64,000 nucleotides of DNA. Source: an uncultured Propionibacteriaceae bacterium (GTDB lineage: Bacteria > Actinomycetota > Actinomycetes > Propionibacteriales > Propionibacteriaceae). Below are positions 15,819-25,502 of the stretch, one piece after another. The notes below the pieces were generated by a model that was not told where the DNA came from, made no database searches, and worked only from the letters and a program-made list of their open reading frames with translations. Both the position numbers and the translations under genes were made by a program. The DNA lies in the NCBI GenBank assembly GCA_938046585.1, contig CALIWR010000035.1, positions 1-64,000 of the forward strand. The letters run 5' to 3'. Positions within the stretch are counted from its first letter, which is position 1. Every line of letters starts with the position of its first letter.

Positions 15819-17492
15819 TTAAGGCTGCTGCGAGGATTGCGGTGTCGGTGCTGGGTCGGGTTTTTCTTCGTCCGGGCAAGGCGATCCGCCGTCCGGATCG
15901 GTCTCAGCCGTACCGTCCGGATCGGCCTGGTCCCCGGTCGTCTTGGCCTGTGCCTGCCGGGCCCGGAACTCACCCAACCATTTGTCGTGGCCGCGGTACC
16001 AGCGCACGATCTCCACCACCACCAGCACCTGCGCGATCACGCACCCGGTGTCACGGACCCGGGCACCCATCAGAGCCACCCCGGGCGCAAAGTCGATCGC
16101 CCGGCCGGTGACAAAGGCCAGCGACAACCAGGTAGTCCGCCACAACACCAGCACATCCAGTCGGCTACCGGCCGCCAGCGCCAACGGTGCCCAAGCCAAC
16201 AGGTCATACCAGGAGAACGAATTCGGGGTGGTCACCAGCCACGAGACGTACAGGATCGCCGAAGTCCGAATCGCGACCGTGGTCGGGTCGTGCAACGGAT
16301 CAGTGCCCGGCTCGACCCCCGGCAGCGGCCGCTGCCCGACCAGCCGCGACAGCATCCACGCCACCGCGGCCCATCCGACCACGGCGATCACGTTGATGAT
16401 GATCTTGGCCAGGTTCCAACTCACATGCCGCGACAACAGCCCGAAGACCGGCCCGGCCCACGCCCCGGCATTGACATAGGTGGTGTTCCGGGAGGCCGAG
16501 ATCAACGCCTCCGGCTGCCACACCACGTAGCACAGCACCAACGGTACGGCCGCACCGGCCACCATCGCCGCCAGCTTCTTCGGCTGACGCCAGTAGCCGT
16601 GCACCATCGCCAGCCCGTACAGGACCATGTTGACCTTGGTCCCGCCGGCCAGCCCGATCAGCACCCCAGCCAGCGCCGGCCATCGCCGCATACAGGCAAT
16701 CGCTGCGATCGCCAGCACCACCGCCAACGACTCGTTGTGCGCCTGCGCCACCACCGCCCAGATCATGGCCGGGTTGACCAGGGTAAACAGCGCCGCACGG
16801 GTCTGCAGCAGCGGATTACCCCGGGCCATCCGGACCACAATCAGCCCGATCCCGATCATCGGCAGCAGCGACAACACCTGCAGCCAGAACACGACATCAT
16901 GCATGCTGGCGCCGCCCAGATAGTTCGCCAGCAACTGGCTACCGGACACGATCGGCCCGTACACCGTGGGCGTGTCCACCCACGGCGCCTCCACCCAGCG
17001 CACCACCGGGTCGTACTGGGAACGCAGGATCTCGCCCACGGTGATCTCGTACGGGTCACGCCCCAACACCTGCAGCCGCCCGTACGAGGCGTACATCAAC
17101 ACATCAGCCGAGGTCATCGGAGGTACCAGCGCAGTAATCGTGTTCAGCCCGACCCCCAACGCCATCAGCCGCCCGATCCGCGGACGCCACCCATCCAGGG
17201 TGGCCCGGGTCAGAATCCACATCCCGACCGCGCCCAGCGAGATAGCCACGTACAGCCCGATCACCGAAACCCAATCGTTCGGGTTGGTGTTCCACCCGGT
17301 GACCGCGTACCAGGGCGGCAGCGGGCTGCTGCGCGGCCCCAACGACAAGGTCACCGCCGACGGTCCTAGAAAACCGAACAGGACGATGCCAAGCGTGGAC
17401 ACCACCACTAAGCCCAAACCCCAGCGATGGTCGCGGTGCCATACCTCCGGCTCGTACAGGCGGGCCGGGCGCAGCCCGATCCGCTGCCTCAT
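15819..17492 (-). CDS. polyprenol-phosphate-mannose alpha-mannosyltransferase, MptB-like
   Basis: A 557-residue membrane glycosyltransferase (GT-C fold) with about 12-13 membrane segments. The first extracytoplasmic loop carries PPMTSADVLMYASYGR, typical of the MptA/MptB alpha-1,6-mannosyltransferases that elongate mannan cores of lipoglycans from polyprenyl-phosphomannose. The C-terminus is a charged, Pro-rich tail. Its ATG overlaps the mycosin stop by ATGA, so it is in the ESX transcription unit although its link to secretion is not obvious. Confidence 0.8.
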   Translation of the reverse strand: MRQRIGLRPARLYEPEVWHRDHRWGLGLVVVSTLGIVLFGFLGPSAVTLSLGPRSSPLPPWYAVTGWNTNPNDWVSVIGLYVAISLGAVGMWILTRATLDGWRPRIGRLMALGVGLNTITALVPPMTSADVLMYASYGRLQVLGRDPYEITVGEILRSQYDPVVRWVEAPWVDTPTVYGPIVSGSQLLANYLGGASMHDVVFWLQVLSLLPMIGIGLIVVRMARGNPLLQTRAALFTLVNPAMIWAVVAQAHNESLAVVLAIAAIACMRRWPALAGVLIGLAGGTKVNMVLYGLAMVHGYWRQPKKLAAMVAGAAVPLVLCYVVWQPEALISASRNTTYVNAGAWAGPVFGLLSRHVSWNLAKIIINVIAVVGWAAVAWMLSRLVGQRPLPGVEPGTDPLHDPTTVAIRTSAILYVSWLVTTPNSFSWYDLLAWAPLALAAGSRLDVLVLWRTTWLSLAFVTGRAIDFAPGVALMGARVRDTGCVIAQVLVVVEIVRWYRGHDKWLGEFRARQAQAKTTGDQADPDGTAETDPDGGSPCPDEEKPDPAPTPQSSQQP

Positions 17493-18862
17493 CCGTCCTC
17501 GTCGGGACGGGCCGGGCGGTAGTGCCGCCGCCGCATCGCCGGGATCGCCTCTCTCACCACCAGACCACCCAGCAGCAACAGCAACGCCCCCGCACCGGCC
17601 GACACCGCTATCACCACCGGGAGCGGGTCCCGCGGCGGCGGCACCGGCAGCGGCCCGGCAGTGACCGGCGGCGCAGGCGCAGGCGGGGTGCGCTGGGTCT
17701 TCGGGAAAGGCCCGAAGACCGCGCCCCGCGGGTTCACCGTCCCGTACCCCAACTGCGCATCCGGTACCGCGCCGGGCGGCCGGTCGGCGGTCTGCTGCAG
17801 CCGCTGCTTCACCTCGGCCGGGGTGAGGTTCTTCCCCTCCGCCCGCGCCTGCTGCAACATCAGGGCCACTACCCCGCTCACCATCGGGGTCGCGTACGAG
17901 GTCCCGTCGCCTTCACCCCACCCTTGCCGGTTTTGGAAGTACTCGGCCGGGTCCTGGTTGGGGTTGGCCCGTGGATGGGACCACTGCAACAGGGTCACCT
18001 TCTCGCCCGGCGCGGCGACGCTGACCTCCATCCGGGGGTCGGCCTGGGAGGAGGGGGCAGCGGCCCCACCCTTGGTGGTCATCCCGACCGCAATCACCCC
18101 TTCGTAGGCGGCCGGGTAGGAAGGGCCAGCCTTGAAACCACCGTTGCCGGCGGCCGCGACCACCACGATCCCACTCTTGATCGCCCGGGTGATGGCGACC
18201 TTCATAGCGGGGTGGTCGGCGCCGGATTGGCTGATGTTGATGATGTCGAACTTCTGACTGATCGCGTAGTCGAGCGCACGCACCATCGCATCATGGTTCT
18301 CGTTGCCCTGGGTCCCTTTCAAGGCCCGCAACACCGTCACATGGGCTGCCGGGGCCATCCCGCCCATATTCCAACCGCCAACATGCTGACCGTTGATATA
18401 GCCCACCACCGCGGTCGCATGGCTGCAGTCCATGCCCCGTTGCAGGATCTCGTTGTCGTCGCCGACGAAGTCGATCATGTCCCACTTCGGCAGCATCTCG
18501 TCGGACTGCCCGGCAGCCCCCGGCGGCAAGCTGAGCACCGGCGAGACGTTGATCTGGGCTCCAGTGTCAATCACCGCGACCTTGATCCCAGCGCCCCGGA
18601 TCGGACGCTGTTTGGCGTCGCGCTGCGACCACACCTCATCAGCCTTCAACCGCTCATTAGCCCAGGACGGCTGGACCGGGCCTATCTGCACGTTCTGCCC
18701 AGCCTGGCAGAACTTGCTATCCAGCGGGGAACCGATGGTGGCCCGCGCCGGTACGGCGGACAGCGGCTGCGCGATCAGGATCACCCCCACCGCCGCAGCG
18801 GTCAATGCTCGGCCGATCGGGTGCCGCATACCGGTGAGCCTCCTCATGGCTAGGCCTCTCAC
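17489..18862 (-). CDS. mycP: type VII secretion mycosin (S8 serine protease MycP)
   Basis: Membrane-anchored subtilisin of the ESX system, 457 residues. Signal peptide (residues about 10-40), catalytic Asp in VAVIDTGAQIN, His in MDCSHATAVVGYING, Ser in GTSYATPMVSG, and a C-terminal membrane helix (PVVIAVSAGAGALLLLLGG) with a short basic tail, the standard MycP architecture. It stabilises the secretion complex and may process substrates. ATGA overlap with eccC upstream and with the mannosyltransferase downstream indicates a tight operon. Confidence 0.95.
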   Translation of the reverse strand: MRGLAMRRLTGMRHPIGRALTAAAVGVILIAQPLSAVPARATIGSPLDSKFCQAGQNVQIGPVQPSWANERLKADEVWSQRDAKQRPIRGAGIKVAVIDTGAQINVSPVLSLPPGAAGQSDEMLPKWDMIDFVGDDNEILQRGMDCSHATAVVGYINGQHVGGWNMGGMAPAAHVTVLRALKGTQGNENHDAMVRALDYAISQKFDIINISQSGADHPAMKVAITRAIKSGIVVVAAAGNGGFKAGPSYPAAYEGVIAVGMTTKGGAAAPSSQADPRMEVSVAAPGEKVTLLQWSHPRANPNQDPAEYFQNRQGWGEGDGTSYATPMVSGVVALMLQQARAEGKNLTPAEVKQRLQQTADRPPGAVPDAQLGYGTVNPRGAVFGPFPKTQRTPPAPAPPVTAGPLPVPPPRDPLPVVIAVSAGAGALLLLLGGLVVREAIPAMRRRHYRPARPDEDG

Positions 18863-21800
18863 AATTGAGCGGGGGGCAGGTTCGCCACCTGGGCCAGGAC
18901 CTGCCCAGCCCGGGTGATTAGCTGACCGCGACCCGGAGGTAGCGGAGTCCCGCGGTAGTTGGACCAGATCGTGCCCTCGTCCCGGTTGCCGCTCATGATG
19001 AAGGCCGGGGCCCCTGAGTCACGCATCCGGCCGATGATCTGGTCACCCACCGAGCGGGCCGCGCCACCGAAACCGCGGGTGATGATCATATGCAGCCCGA
19101 TGTCACGGGCCTGGCTGACCAGTTCAGCCATCGGCAACAGGGCATTGCCCTGGGTGGTGGACACCAGCTCATAGTCGTCGACGATCACGAACACTTCGGC
19201 GCCGCTCCACCAAGACCGATCCCGGTACTGCTGGGTGGTCACATCCGGGCCAGGGACCCGGTTCTGCAACGACCCGGCCAGCGCCTTGGTGGTCTCGGTG
19301 CCGGACTTCTGCGACGGGCAGTACTTGATCAGATACTCCTCCGGCACGAAACCGAGCAGCGAACGCCGATAGTCAAGCAGCATGAACTTCGCCTGCTTGG
19401 GGGAATACCGCTTCAGCAGCCCGTTCAGGATCACCCGCAATGCGGTCGACTTGCCGCATTCCGGAGCGCCCAGGATCACCATATGCGGCTCGGCCTTTGG
19501 GTCGAACATGACCGGGGCCAGGTCGATCTCGTCGATCGCCCACGGCACATCCTTGCGGTCGTCGTCGTACGCGACCTCCGGCAGCGCCGTGATCGGCAGA
19601 TCACCGGGCAACATCCGAACCTCGGCCGCCTTCGGACCATGCCAGGCCGCCTGCATCCGGGTAATCATGGCCCGCTGCCCGTCAGTGGCGGATTCGGCGT
19701 TCTCCACCCCGTCGATCCGGGGCAGACCAGTCAGCATGTGCAGCCCATCACCGGACAGGCCCCGCCCAGGCCGGCCGGCCGGGACCAGGTCGGCGAGCTT
19801 ACGGTTGATCTCAGACTCGAATGGGTCACCGAGCTTCAGCTCCACCCGGCTCTGCAACAGGTCCCGGATCCCGAGCCGGAACTCCGACCATTTGTTAGCC
19901 GAGAGCATCACATGCAGCCCATAACCCAGGCCACGGGCAGCCAGATTGGTGATAATCGGATCTTGGGCGTCGAACTCCTGCCGCAACGTCATCCAGCCGT
20001 CGACGACCAAGAAAACATCCGTCGGGAACCGGTCCGGCTGAATGCTGCCATCACGCCGTCCGCGTCGATAACTACCGATCCCGTCAATCCCGAGCTCGGC
20101 GAACATCAACTCCCGCGCCTGCAGCAGCGAGGTCATCTCGGCGATAGTGCGTCGGACCCGGTCGACGTCGAGCCGGCCACAGACCGAGCCGACATGCGGC
20201 ATGTCACGCATACCGGTCAGCGAGCCACCGCCGAAGTCCAGGCAGTAGAAGCCGACCTCAGCCGGGGTGTGGGTCAGCGCCAACCCGCTGATCGCGGCCC
20301 GCAGACCCATCGACTTGCCTGACTGCGGGCCGCCGACCACGGCCAGGTTGCCGCCGGCGCCGGAATAGTCCAGCCACATCGGGTCACGGCGCTGCTGACG
20401 GGGACGGTCGATCAAGGCGACCGGCCCGGCCAGGGTGCCCTGCATCCGCGGGTCAGCGACCGTCAACCCACGCTGCGGGTGCTCGATCAGCTCCGACTGC
20501 AACAACCCGTCCATGGTGGGCGGGTCATCCAGCGGCGGCAGCCACACCTTGTGAGCCGGCCAGCCGTGCCCGCGGAGCCGGTTGACCACGATCCCGAGCA
20601 GGGTGTCGTCGTCCTCGTCCTCATCCTCGTCGCTAGCCGCGGCAGGTTTCGGCTCTTCTTCCGGCTCCGGTTTCTCCTCGGGGATCGCCCGGGCCGGTTC
20701 CGGTTCGGGCTCCGGCTCGGGCGGCAACACCTGATCCACATGCCGGGCCTCAAAGGCCAACACCGGCGGCACCCACGCCTTCTTCGTGACCCGGCCCGGC
20801 AACGCGCCGCCCTCATCGTCCGGGTCGCTCTCCAACAACGCGGTCGGGCTGCCGTGCCAGGGCCCGGAGACATACGCGGCCTTGAACCGCACCATGTTGG
20901 TGGTATCGAATTTGAGGTAGCCGTTACCGGGCGGGCTCGGCAACTCGTACGCATCGGGCACCCCGATCACCACCCGAGACTCGGCCGGTGAGAAGGTCCG
21001 CAGCGCAATCCGGTACGAGAGGAAGGTGTCCAGGCCGCGGAGCTTGCTCTCCTCCAGCCGCTGCGAGGCAAGCAGCTGGTGGACCCCGATCGAACGGCCG
21101 ATCCGGCCGATCTGGATAAACAGGTCGATGAACTCAGGCCGGGCGGTCAGCAACTCGGAGAACTCGTCGACCACGATGAACAGGCTGGGCATCGGGGGAA
21201 TGTCAGCGCCCTCCTGCCGGGCGACCTCGTACTCCTCGCGGTTCTTGATGTCTTTGTTCTTCAGCATCGCATTGGTCTGGCTGAGGACCTCCATCCGGCG
21301 TTCCATCTCACCGGCGATCGCGTCCTGCATCCGGTCCACCAGGGTGAGCTCACCCTCCAAGTTGGTGATCACCGCCGAGACGTGCGGCAGATCGTCCAGA
21401 CCAGCGAAAGTCGCGCCACCCTTGAAGTCGACCAGCACGTAGTTGAGCTGCTCCGAGGAATGAGTCATCGCCAGCCCGAGCACCAGGGTCCGCAGGAACT
21501 CAGACTTGCCCGAACCGGTGGCGCCGATACACAGGCCGTGCGGGCCCATGCCACCCATCGCGGACTCCTTGATGTCCAATTCGACCGGGCGGCCGTCCTC
21601 CCCGGAGCCGACCGGGATCCGCAGCCGCTGGTGCATCGGGCGGGGCCGCCACGCCTGACGGATGTCCAAAGTCAACGGATCACCAGTGCCCAGCATCGCC
21701 GGGTAGTCCTTCGGCGGTTCAAAGACCACCTCGGGGGTGTCCTCGTCCTCGGAAGCGGTCGCCGAGACCGGCATCCGGTACGGGCTGAGCTGACGGGCCA

Positions 21801-22989
21801 GCATCTCGGCGTACACCATCGGCACCTGGTCCGGCCTGCCGAACGGGGTGGGCGCGATCTGGCCCGACTGCAGTCGCCGGTACAAGGTGAGCTCGGTCGG
21901 GGACACGTCCAGCACCGCTACCCCCGGATCGATCCGACGCGGCCGCTCCCGCAGACCGGTGATCTCGATAGTGCTGGTAGTGGTGCCCGGAGTGGCGAAC
22001 ATGTCCGCCGAAACCCCCTCGACCCCGTCCACCAGCAGGATCACGTGGGTCGGGTCACCATCGGGCGCGTTCTGACTGCCCTCGGTGACCTGCGCCAGCT
22101 CGGTGACGTCGGTGGCAAACATCCGGACCGGGCCCACCCCATCGCTGCGGGTCGGGTGCTGCAGGTGCGGCAGCCATTTGGTCCACGACCACAGATGCTC
22201 ATTGTCCCGAGAGACGGCGACGATCACCCGGACATCGGAGGGAGCGTGCCAGGCCACCACCTGGGAGATCATGGAGTACGCCAGGCGGCGGCAGGCGTTC
22301 AGATCACCCACCAGCGAGAACCGTTTGAAGCCGCGCATGTCGATCATCAGCGGAACGCTCGGCACCACCCGGTGGGTGAGCATGAACCGCCGTAGCGCAC
22401 CGGTGGTGAGCGGTTCCAGGTCCTCGATCGGTTTCGACTCCGGCGGCACGATCCGCTTGGCGAACTGCTGGCGGCCGACCGAGATCCGGACTGCTAGGAA
22501 GTCGTCCGCGTCGGTGCGGCGCTCCCACATCCGCCGCTGTCCGGCCAGGCTCCACAGGGTGTCCGGCTCGGGATGGCGCCAACTCACCGCCTTGCGCTGG
22601 TCGTTGGCTGATTTACGGACCTGGCGGCGGGTCTGGCTCAGATAGCGGAAGTAGTCCCGGCGGCGGGCGTCCAACTCCATGGCCTGGTCATTGTTGCCCC
22701 GTCCCAGCTGGCTGAACATCATGCCCATCATCGACAGGCTCATCAGCCCACCGGCCAACAGGCCCATCGGGCCACGGCCACCGGTCATGCCGCCACCGGT
22801 CATCATCCCGGAGTACATCATCCCCATGGCGCCCATCCCGGCGATCATCGGCAGGAATCGCAGGACGGCGCCGAATGTCTGCTGCGCCGCCGGCGGCGGG
22901 ATCTCCGGTGGAGACTCCAGCAACAGATCCCCACGCGGCATCGGCGGCGGGGTCGCCCGCTTGCCGCGGTTGAACACCACAGTCGCCAT
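18859..22989 (-). CDS. eccC: type VII secretion ATPase EccC
   Basis: FtsK/SpoIIIE-type motor of the ESX apparatus, 1376 residues, EccCa and EccCb fused. N-terminal Met/Gly-rich membrane region (about 40-85), DUF domain, then three ATPase modules with P-loops GATGSGKSE, GGPQSGKSMG and GAPECGKSTA. An acidic Pro/Glu linker (EPEPEPEPAR, EEEPKPAAASDEDEDEDD) joins modules one and two. The start chosen is ATG 22989 (MATVVFNRGKR), which has GGGGGTG 5 nt upstream; GTG 22995 is less likely. It recognises the C-terminal signal of WXG100 pairs in known systems. Confidence 0.95.
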   Translation of the reverse strand: MATVVFNRGKRATPPPMPRGDLLLESPPEIPPPAAQQTFGAVLRFLPMIAGMGAMGMMYSGMMTGGGMTGGRGPMGLLAGGLMSLSMMGMMFSQLGRGNNDQAMELDARRRDYFRYLSQTRRQVRKSANDQRKAVSWRHPEPDTLWSLAGQRRMWERRTDADDFLAVRISVGRQQFAKRIVPPESKPIEDLEPLTTGALRRFMLTHRVVPSVPLMIDMRGFKRFSLVGDLNACRRLAYSMISQVVAWHAPSDVRVIVAVSRDNEHLWSWTKWLPHLQHPTRSDGVGPVRMFATDVTELAQVTEGSQNAPDGDPTHVILLVDGVEGVSADMFATPGTTTSTIEITGLRERPRRIDPGVAVLDVSPTELTLYRRLQSGQIAPTPFGRPDQVPMVYAEMLARQLSPYRMPVSATASEDEDTPEVVFEPPKDYPAMLGTGDPLTLDIRQAWRPRPMHQRLRIPVGSGEDGRPVELDIKESAMGGMGPHGLCIGATGSGKSEFLRTLVLGLAMTHSSEQLNYVLVDFKGGATFAGLDDLPHVSAVITNLEGELTLVDRMQDAIAGEMERRMEVLSQTNAMLKNKDIKNREEYEVARQEGADIPPMPSLFIVVDEFSELLTARPEFIDLFIQIGRIGRSIGVHQLLASQRLEESKLRGLDTFLSYRIALRTFSPAESRVVIGVPDAYELPSPPGNGYLKFDTTNMVRFKAAYVSGPWHGSPTALLESDPDDEGGALPGRVTKKAWVPPVLAFEARHVDQVLPPEPEPEPEPARAIPEEKPEPEEEPKPAAASDEDEDEDDDTLLGIVVNRLRGHGWPAHKVWLPPLDDPPTMDGLLQSELIEHPQRGLTVADPRMQGTLAGPVALIDRPRQQRRDPMWLDYSGAGGNLAVVGGPQSGKSMGLRAAISGLALTHTPAEVGFYCLDFGGGSLTGMRDMPHVGSVCGRLDVDRVRRTIAEMTSLLQARELMFAELGIDGIGSYRRGRRDGSIQPDRFPTDVFLVVDGWMTLRQEFDAQDPIITNLAARGLGYGLHVMLSANKWSEFRLGIRDLLQSRVELKLGDPFESEINRKLADLVPAGRPGRGLSGDGLHMLTGLPRIDGVENAESATDGQRAMITRMQAAWHGPKAAEVRMLPGDLPITALPEVAYDDDRKDVPWAIDEIDLAPVMFDPKAEPHMVILGAPECGKSTALRVILNGLLKRYSPKQAKFMLLDYRRSLLGFVPEEYLIKYCPSQKSGTETTKALAGSLQNRVPGPDVTTQQYRDRSWWSGAEVFVIVDDYELVSTTQGNALLPMAELVSQARDIGLHMIITRGFGGAARSVGDQIIGRMRDSGAPAFIMSGNRDEGTIWSNYRGTPLPPGRGQLITRAGQVLAQVANLPPAQL

Positions 22990-23310
22990 CAGCACACCCC
23001 CTGCACAGGTCAGACTCTAGGATTCCCGGCCGGATCGTCATCCGCACCATGGGGCAGCCTAGTCGTGGACGGTGGCGACATGCGCAGACGGCAGACAGAG
23101 AGCCGGCGACGGCGCTTATCACACCACTGCTGCTGTGGCGGATGCCCAACGAACGCTGGCTGCGGACGCGTCGGCTGGAGCCACGCCCGGTGACCACCGC
23201 CGTACCCTCGCCTCCGCTCAGGCGGACCGGGTCGCTGATCCTCCCGTCTACCTCACACCGAGAAAGACTTTCTGGTCGTACCGGCACCGGTACCCGATAG
23301 GCTGCCAAAC
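22990..23310. other. divergent intergenic region eccC/eccD
   Basis: A 321-bp region without a convincing gene. On the plus strand TAGGCT (23298-23303) lies 7 nt before the eccD GTG, a leaderless promoter candidate. The eccC ribosome site (GGGGGTG) is at the left edge. The short ORFs inside have no recognisable features. Confidence 0.6.
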
Positions 23311-24702
23311 GTGACTGCGACCGCCACTGAGGATCTGGCCCGGGTCACGGTGATCTCTCCGAGTCGCCGGATCGACGTGGCCCTACCAGGCTCAACCAGC
23401 CTGGCCGAGTGTCTGCCCACCATCGTGAAGTTCTCCGGCTACGAGGCGACCTCGCCGGCCGAGACGGTTCACGCCTGGGTGCTGCAACGGCTCGGTGAGG
23501 ACCCCCTCGACACCAACAAACGGATTTCCGCGCTGGGGCTGCGTGACGGCGAGACCCTGCACCTGCGCGAACGCGAACATACGATGCCGGACGCGGCCTT
23601 CGATGACGTGGTAGACGCGGTCACCACCGCCACCACGACCCGTCCCTCGTGGAGCCCATCACAGAGCCAATGGGTCGGGGTGATCGTGATGTGCCTGACC
23701 CTGGTCGGGACCCCGCTGTTGCTGCTGGCCCGTTCCGATCCGCGCCCGTTCGGGGCAGTCCTCGAAACTGGCATCACCTTGTTCCTCTCCTTCACTGCCG
23801 GGATCGGCGCGATCGTGTTGTCTCGCGCGCTCGGCAGATACCTACCAGCGGTAGGGCTGTCCTGGTCGGCCGTGCTGCTGGCGGCTGCCGGCGGCGCCTT
23901 CATCGCCCCCGGGAGCGGCTGGCCGCTGCGGATCCTGCTGGCGTCAACGGTCACGGTCATCACCGCCGGCACCATGTGGCTGGCGGCCCGGGTGCAGCCG
24001 TACGCCCACCTGGCGGTGACCATCTCGGCTGGCGTGGTGCTGCTCTCCACCATGGTGATGGTCCTGCTGAACGGGTACGCCGCCGAGGTCGCCGCCGTCG
24101 CCGCCGCCTTGATACTGGCCCTGACATCGGTACTGCCGACCCTGTCGTACAAAGCTGCCCGGATCGCCATGCCAAGCCTGCCGGCGAACGCCGAGGCGCT
24201 GATGGCCGATGACCAACCCGTACAGCCAGACATCGTGAGCCGGGCCCTGACCGCAGACCGCCTGCTGGGCGCCTTCCTCGGCGCCACCGGATTGTCAACG
24301 GCGGCCCTGATGGTCCCGATCCTGTGGTCCAAGACCTGGATCGCGCTGGCTCTATGCCTTGCGGTATCGGTGACCCTGCTGCTGCGGGCCCGGGCCTTCG
24401 TCGGCCGCGCCCAGCGGACCTCGCTGCTCGTCAGCGGCCTGGTGCTCAGCCTGTCCACCCTGGCGCTGATCCTGATAGTCACCGAACCGCTGGCCCGGCT
24501 CCTGATCGCAAGCCCGATCGCGATCGTGGTAACGGTGGCGTTGGCGACGTACTCCGCCGCCTTGTACAACCGGACCATCTCCCCGGTCTGGGGCCGCTTC
24601 GGCGACATCCTGGAGTGGCTGTCGATCATGGCGATCGTGCCGCTGGTGCTTGGGGTGGTCGACGTGTACGCCATGGTCCTAGCCAAAGCCTCCGGCGGCT
24701 AG
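23311..24702 (+). CDS. eccD: type VII secretion membrane protein EccD
   Basis: Channel component of the ESX system, 463 residues. Residues 1-95 form the ubiquitin-like cytoplasmic domain (RVTVISPSRRIDVALPGS), followed by 11 membrane segments, exactly the EccD plan. Starts with GTG at 23311. Divergent from eccC and closed by a strong terminator at 24721-24753. Confidence 0.93.
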   Translation: MTATATEDLARVTVISPSRRIDVALPGSTSLAECLPTIVKFSGYEATSPAETVHAWVLQRLGEDPLDTNKRISALGLRDGETLHLREREHTMPDAAFDDVVDAVTTATTTRPSWSPSQSQWVGVIVMCLTLVGTPLLLLARSDPRPFGAVLETGITLFLSFTAGIGAIVLSRALGRYLPAVGLSWSAVLLAAAGGAFIAPGSGWPLRILLASTVTVITAGTMWLAARVQPYAHLAVTISAGVVLLSTMVMVLLNGYAAEVAAVAAALILALTSVLPTLSYKAARIAMPSLPANAEALMADDQPVQPDIVSRALTADRLLGAFLGATGLSTAALMVPILWSKTWIALALCLAVSVTLLLRARAFVGRAQRTSLLVSGLVLSLSTLALILIVTEPLARLLIASPIAIVVTVALATYSAALYNRTISPVWGRFGDILEWLSIMAIVPLVLGVVDVYAMVLAKASGG

Positions 24703-24720
24703 TCAGAGCTGCGCCGACAG

Positions 24721-24758
24721 GTACGGGATCGGCCGTCTGTGCCGATCCCGTACCGTCG
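24721..24758 (+). terminator. rho-independent terminator after eccD
   Basis: A 13-bp perfect stem GTACGGGATCGGC / GCCGATCCCGTAC around a 7-nt loop, followed by CGTCGTTTTT. It can also help end the minus-strand gene that finishes at 24768. Confidence 0.9.
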
Positions 24759-24767
24759 TTTTTGACG

Positions 24768-25502
24768 CTAGCGCCCGAAGAGCAACTGGTACTCGGTCGG
24801 GGTCGGTGGCACCGACGCCCGTACCACGCGGCGGGGCATGGCCAACACCACCTCATGGGATTCGAGGTTGTTCGTCAGCCGCAGATGCCGCTGGTTGAGG
24901 GCGTACGCCCGGCGCAGGTTCTCCGTCACCCGCGAATCGCAGGGCGCCGCCAAGGCCAGGTCACACGACCGCAGGCTGTGGATCGCACCGGACGCGGCCG
25001 CGTCCTCGATCACCATCACCGCCTGCCAGGCCCCCAGGGCCAACTGTCCGGCGTCAGACTGCCCCGAGTCATCGATGATCAGGCTGGGCCGGTACGGGCG
25101 TCCCTGACCTGGACGCGGCCCTCCGGACTCCAGGAATTCAGCAGTCCCGCCGCAAGATTCGACGGTGTTCACCAGCCCTCGCCAGCGGCGCCGGTCGCCG
25201 GTAAGGATCGACAGGTGCGCCCCGAGCGAGATACACCGGAACGCCAACAACCAGGAGGCATACTCCGGGACCGCCAGCAACAGCCGGGTCGGGACCGGCC
25301 GGAACAGCCGGATCGTGATCGGACCTGCCTGGCCATGGCCGAGCAGCAACCCCGAAGGGCCGGTACGGACCACTGAATCCTCAGGCCGGAAGTGATTCGG
25401 GGATTCCGGCAACAGCCAGGCATCCTGGGGTTCTTGATCCTGCGGCAGGACCTGCCGTCGGGGTGCGGCCTGCCGCTGCGGCGAGGCCTGGGTCTGGGTC
25501 AT
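24768..25502 (-). CDS. unknown protein encoded in the ESX locus next to eccE
   Basis: A 244-residue protein I do not recognise. No signal peptide or membrane segment is obvious; the N-terminal 30 residues are Gln/Pro-rich and disordered. The rest looks like a compact alpha/beta domain (ITIRLFRPVPTRLLLAVPEY, SLIIDDSGQ, AVMVIEDAAASGAIHSL). It overlaps eccE by ATGA and is therefore co-translated with the secretion machinery. It could be a chaperone or cytosolic accessory factor; that is inference from position only. Confidence 0.75.
   Translation of the reverse strand: MTQTQASPQRQAAPRRQVLPQDQEPQDAWLLPESPNHFRPEDSVVRTGPSGLLLGHGQAGPITIRLFRPVPTRLLLAVPEYASWLLAFRCISLGAHLSILTGDRRRWRGLVNTVESCGGTAEFLESGGPRPGQGRPYRPSLIIDDSGQSDAGQLALGAWQAVMVIEDAAASGAIHSLRSCDLALAAPCDSRVTENLRRAYALNQRHLRLTNNLESHEVVLAMPRRVVRASVPPTPTEYQLLFGR

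Noticed and set aside
21079..22395. 438-codon plus-strand ORF opposite eccC
   Set aside because: Low-complexity Arg/His/Asp/Gly-rich shadow of the FtsK-type gene, which is unmistakable on the minus strand.
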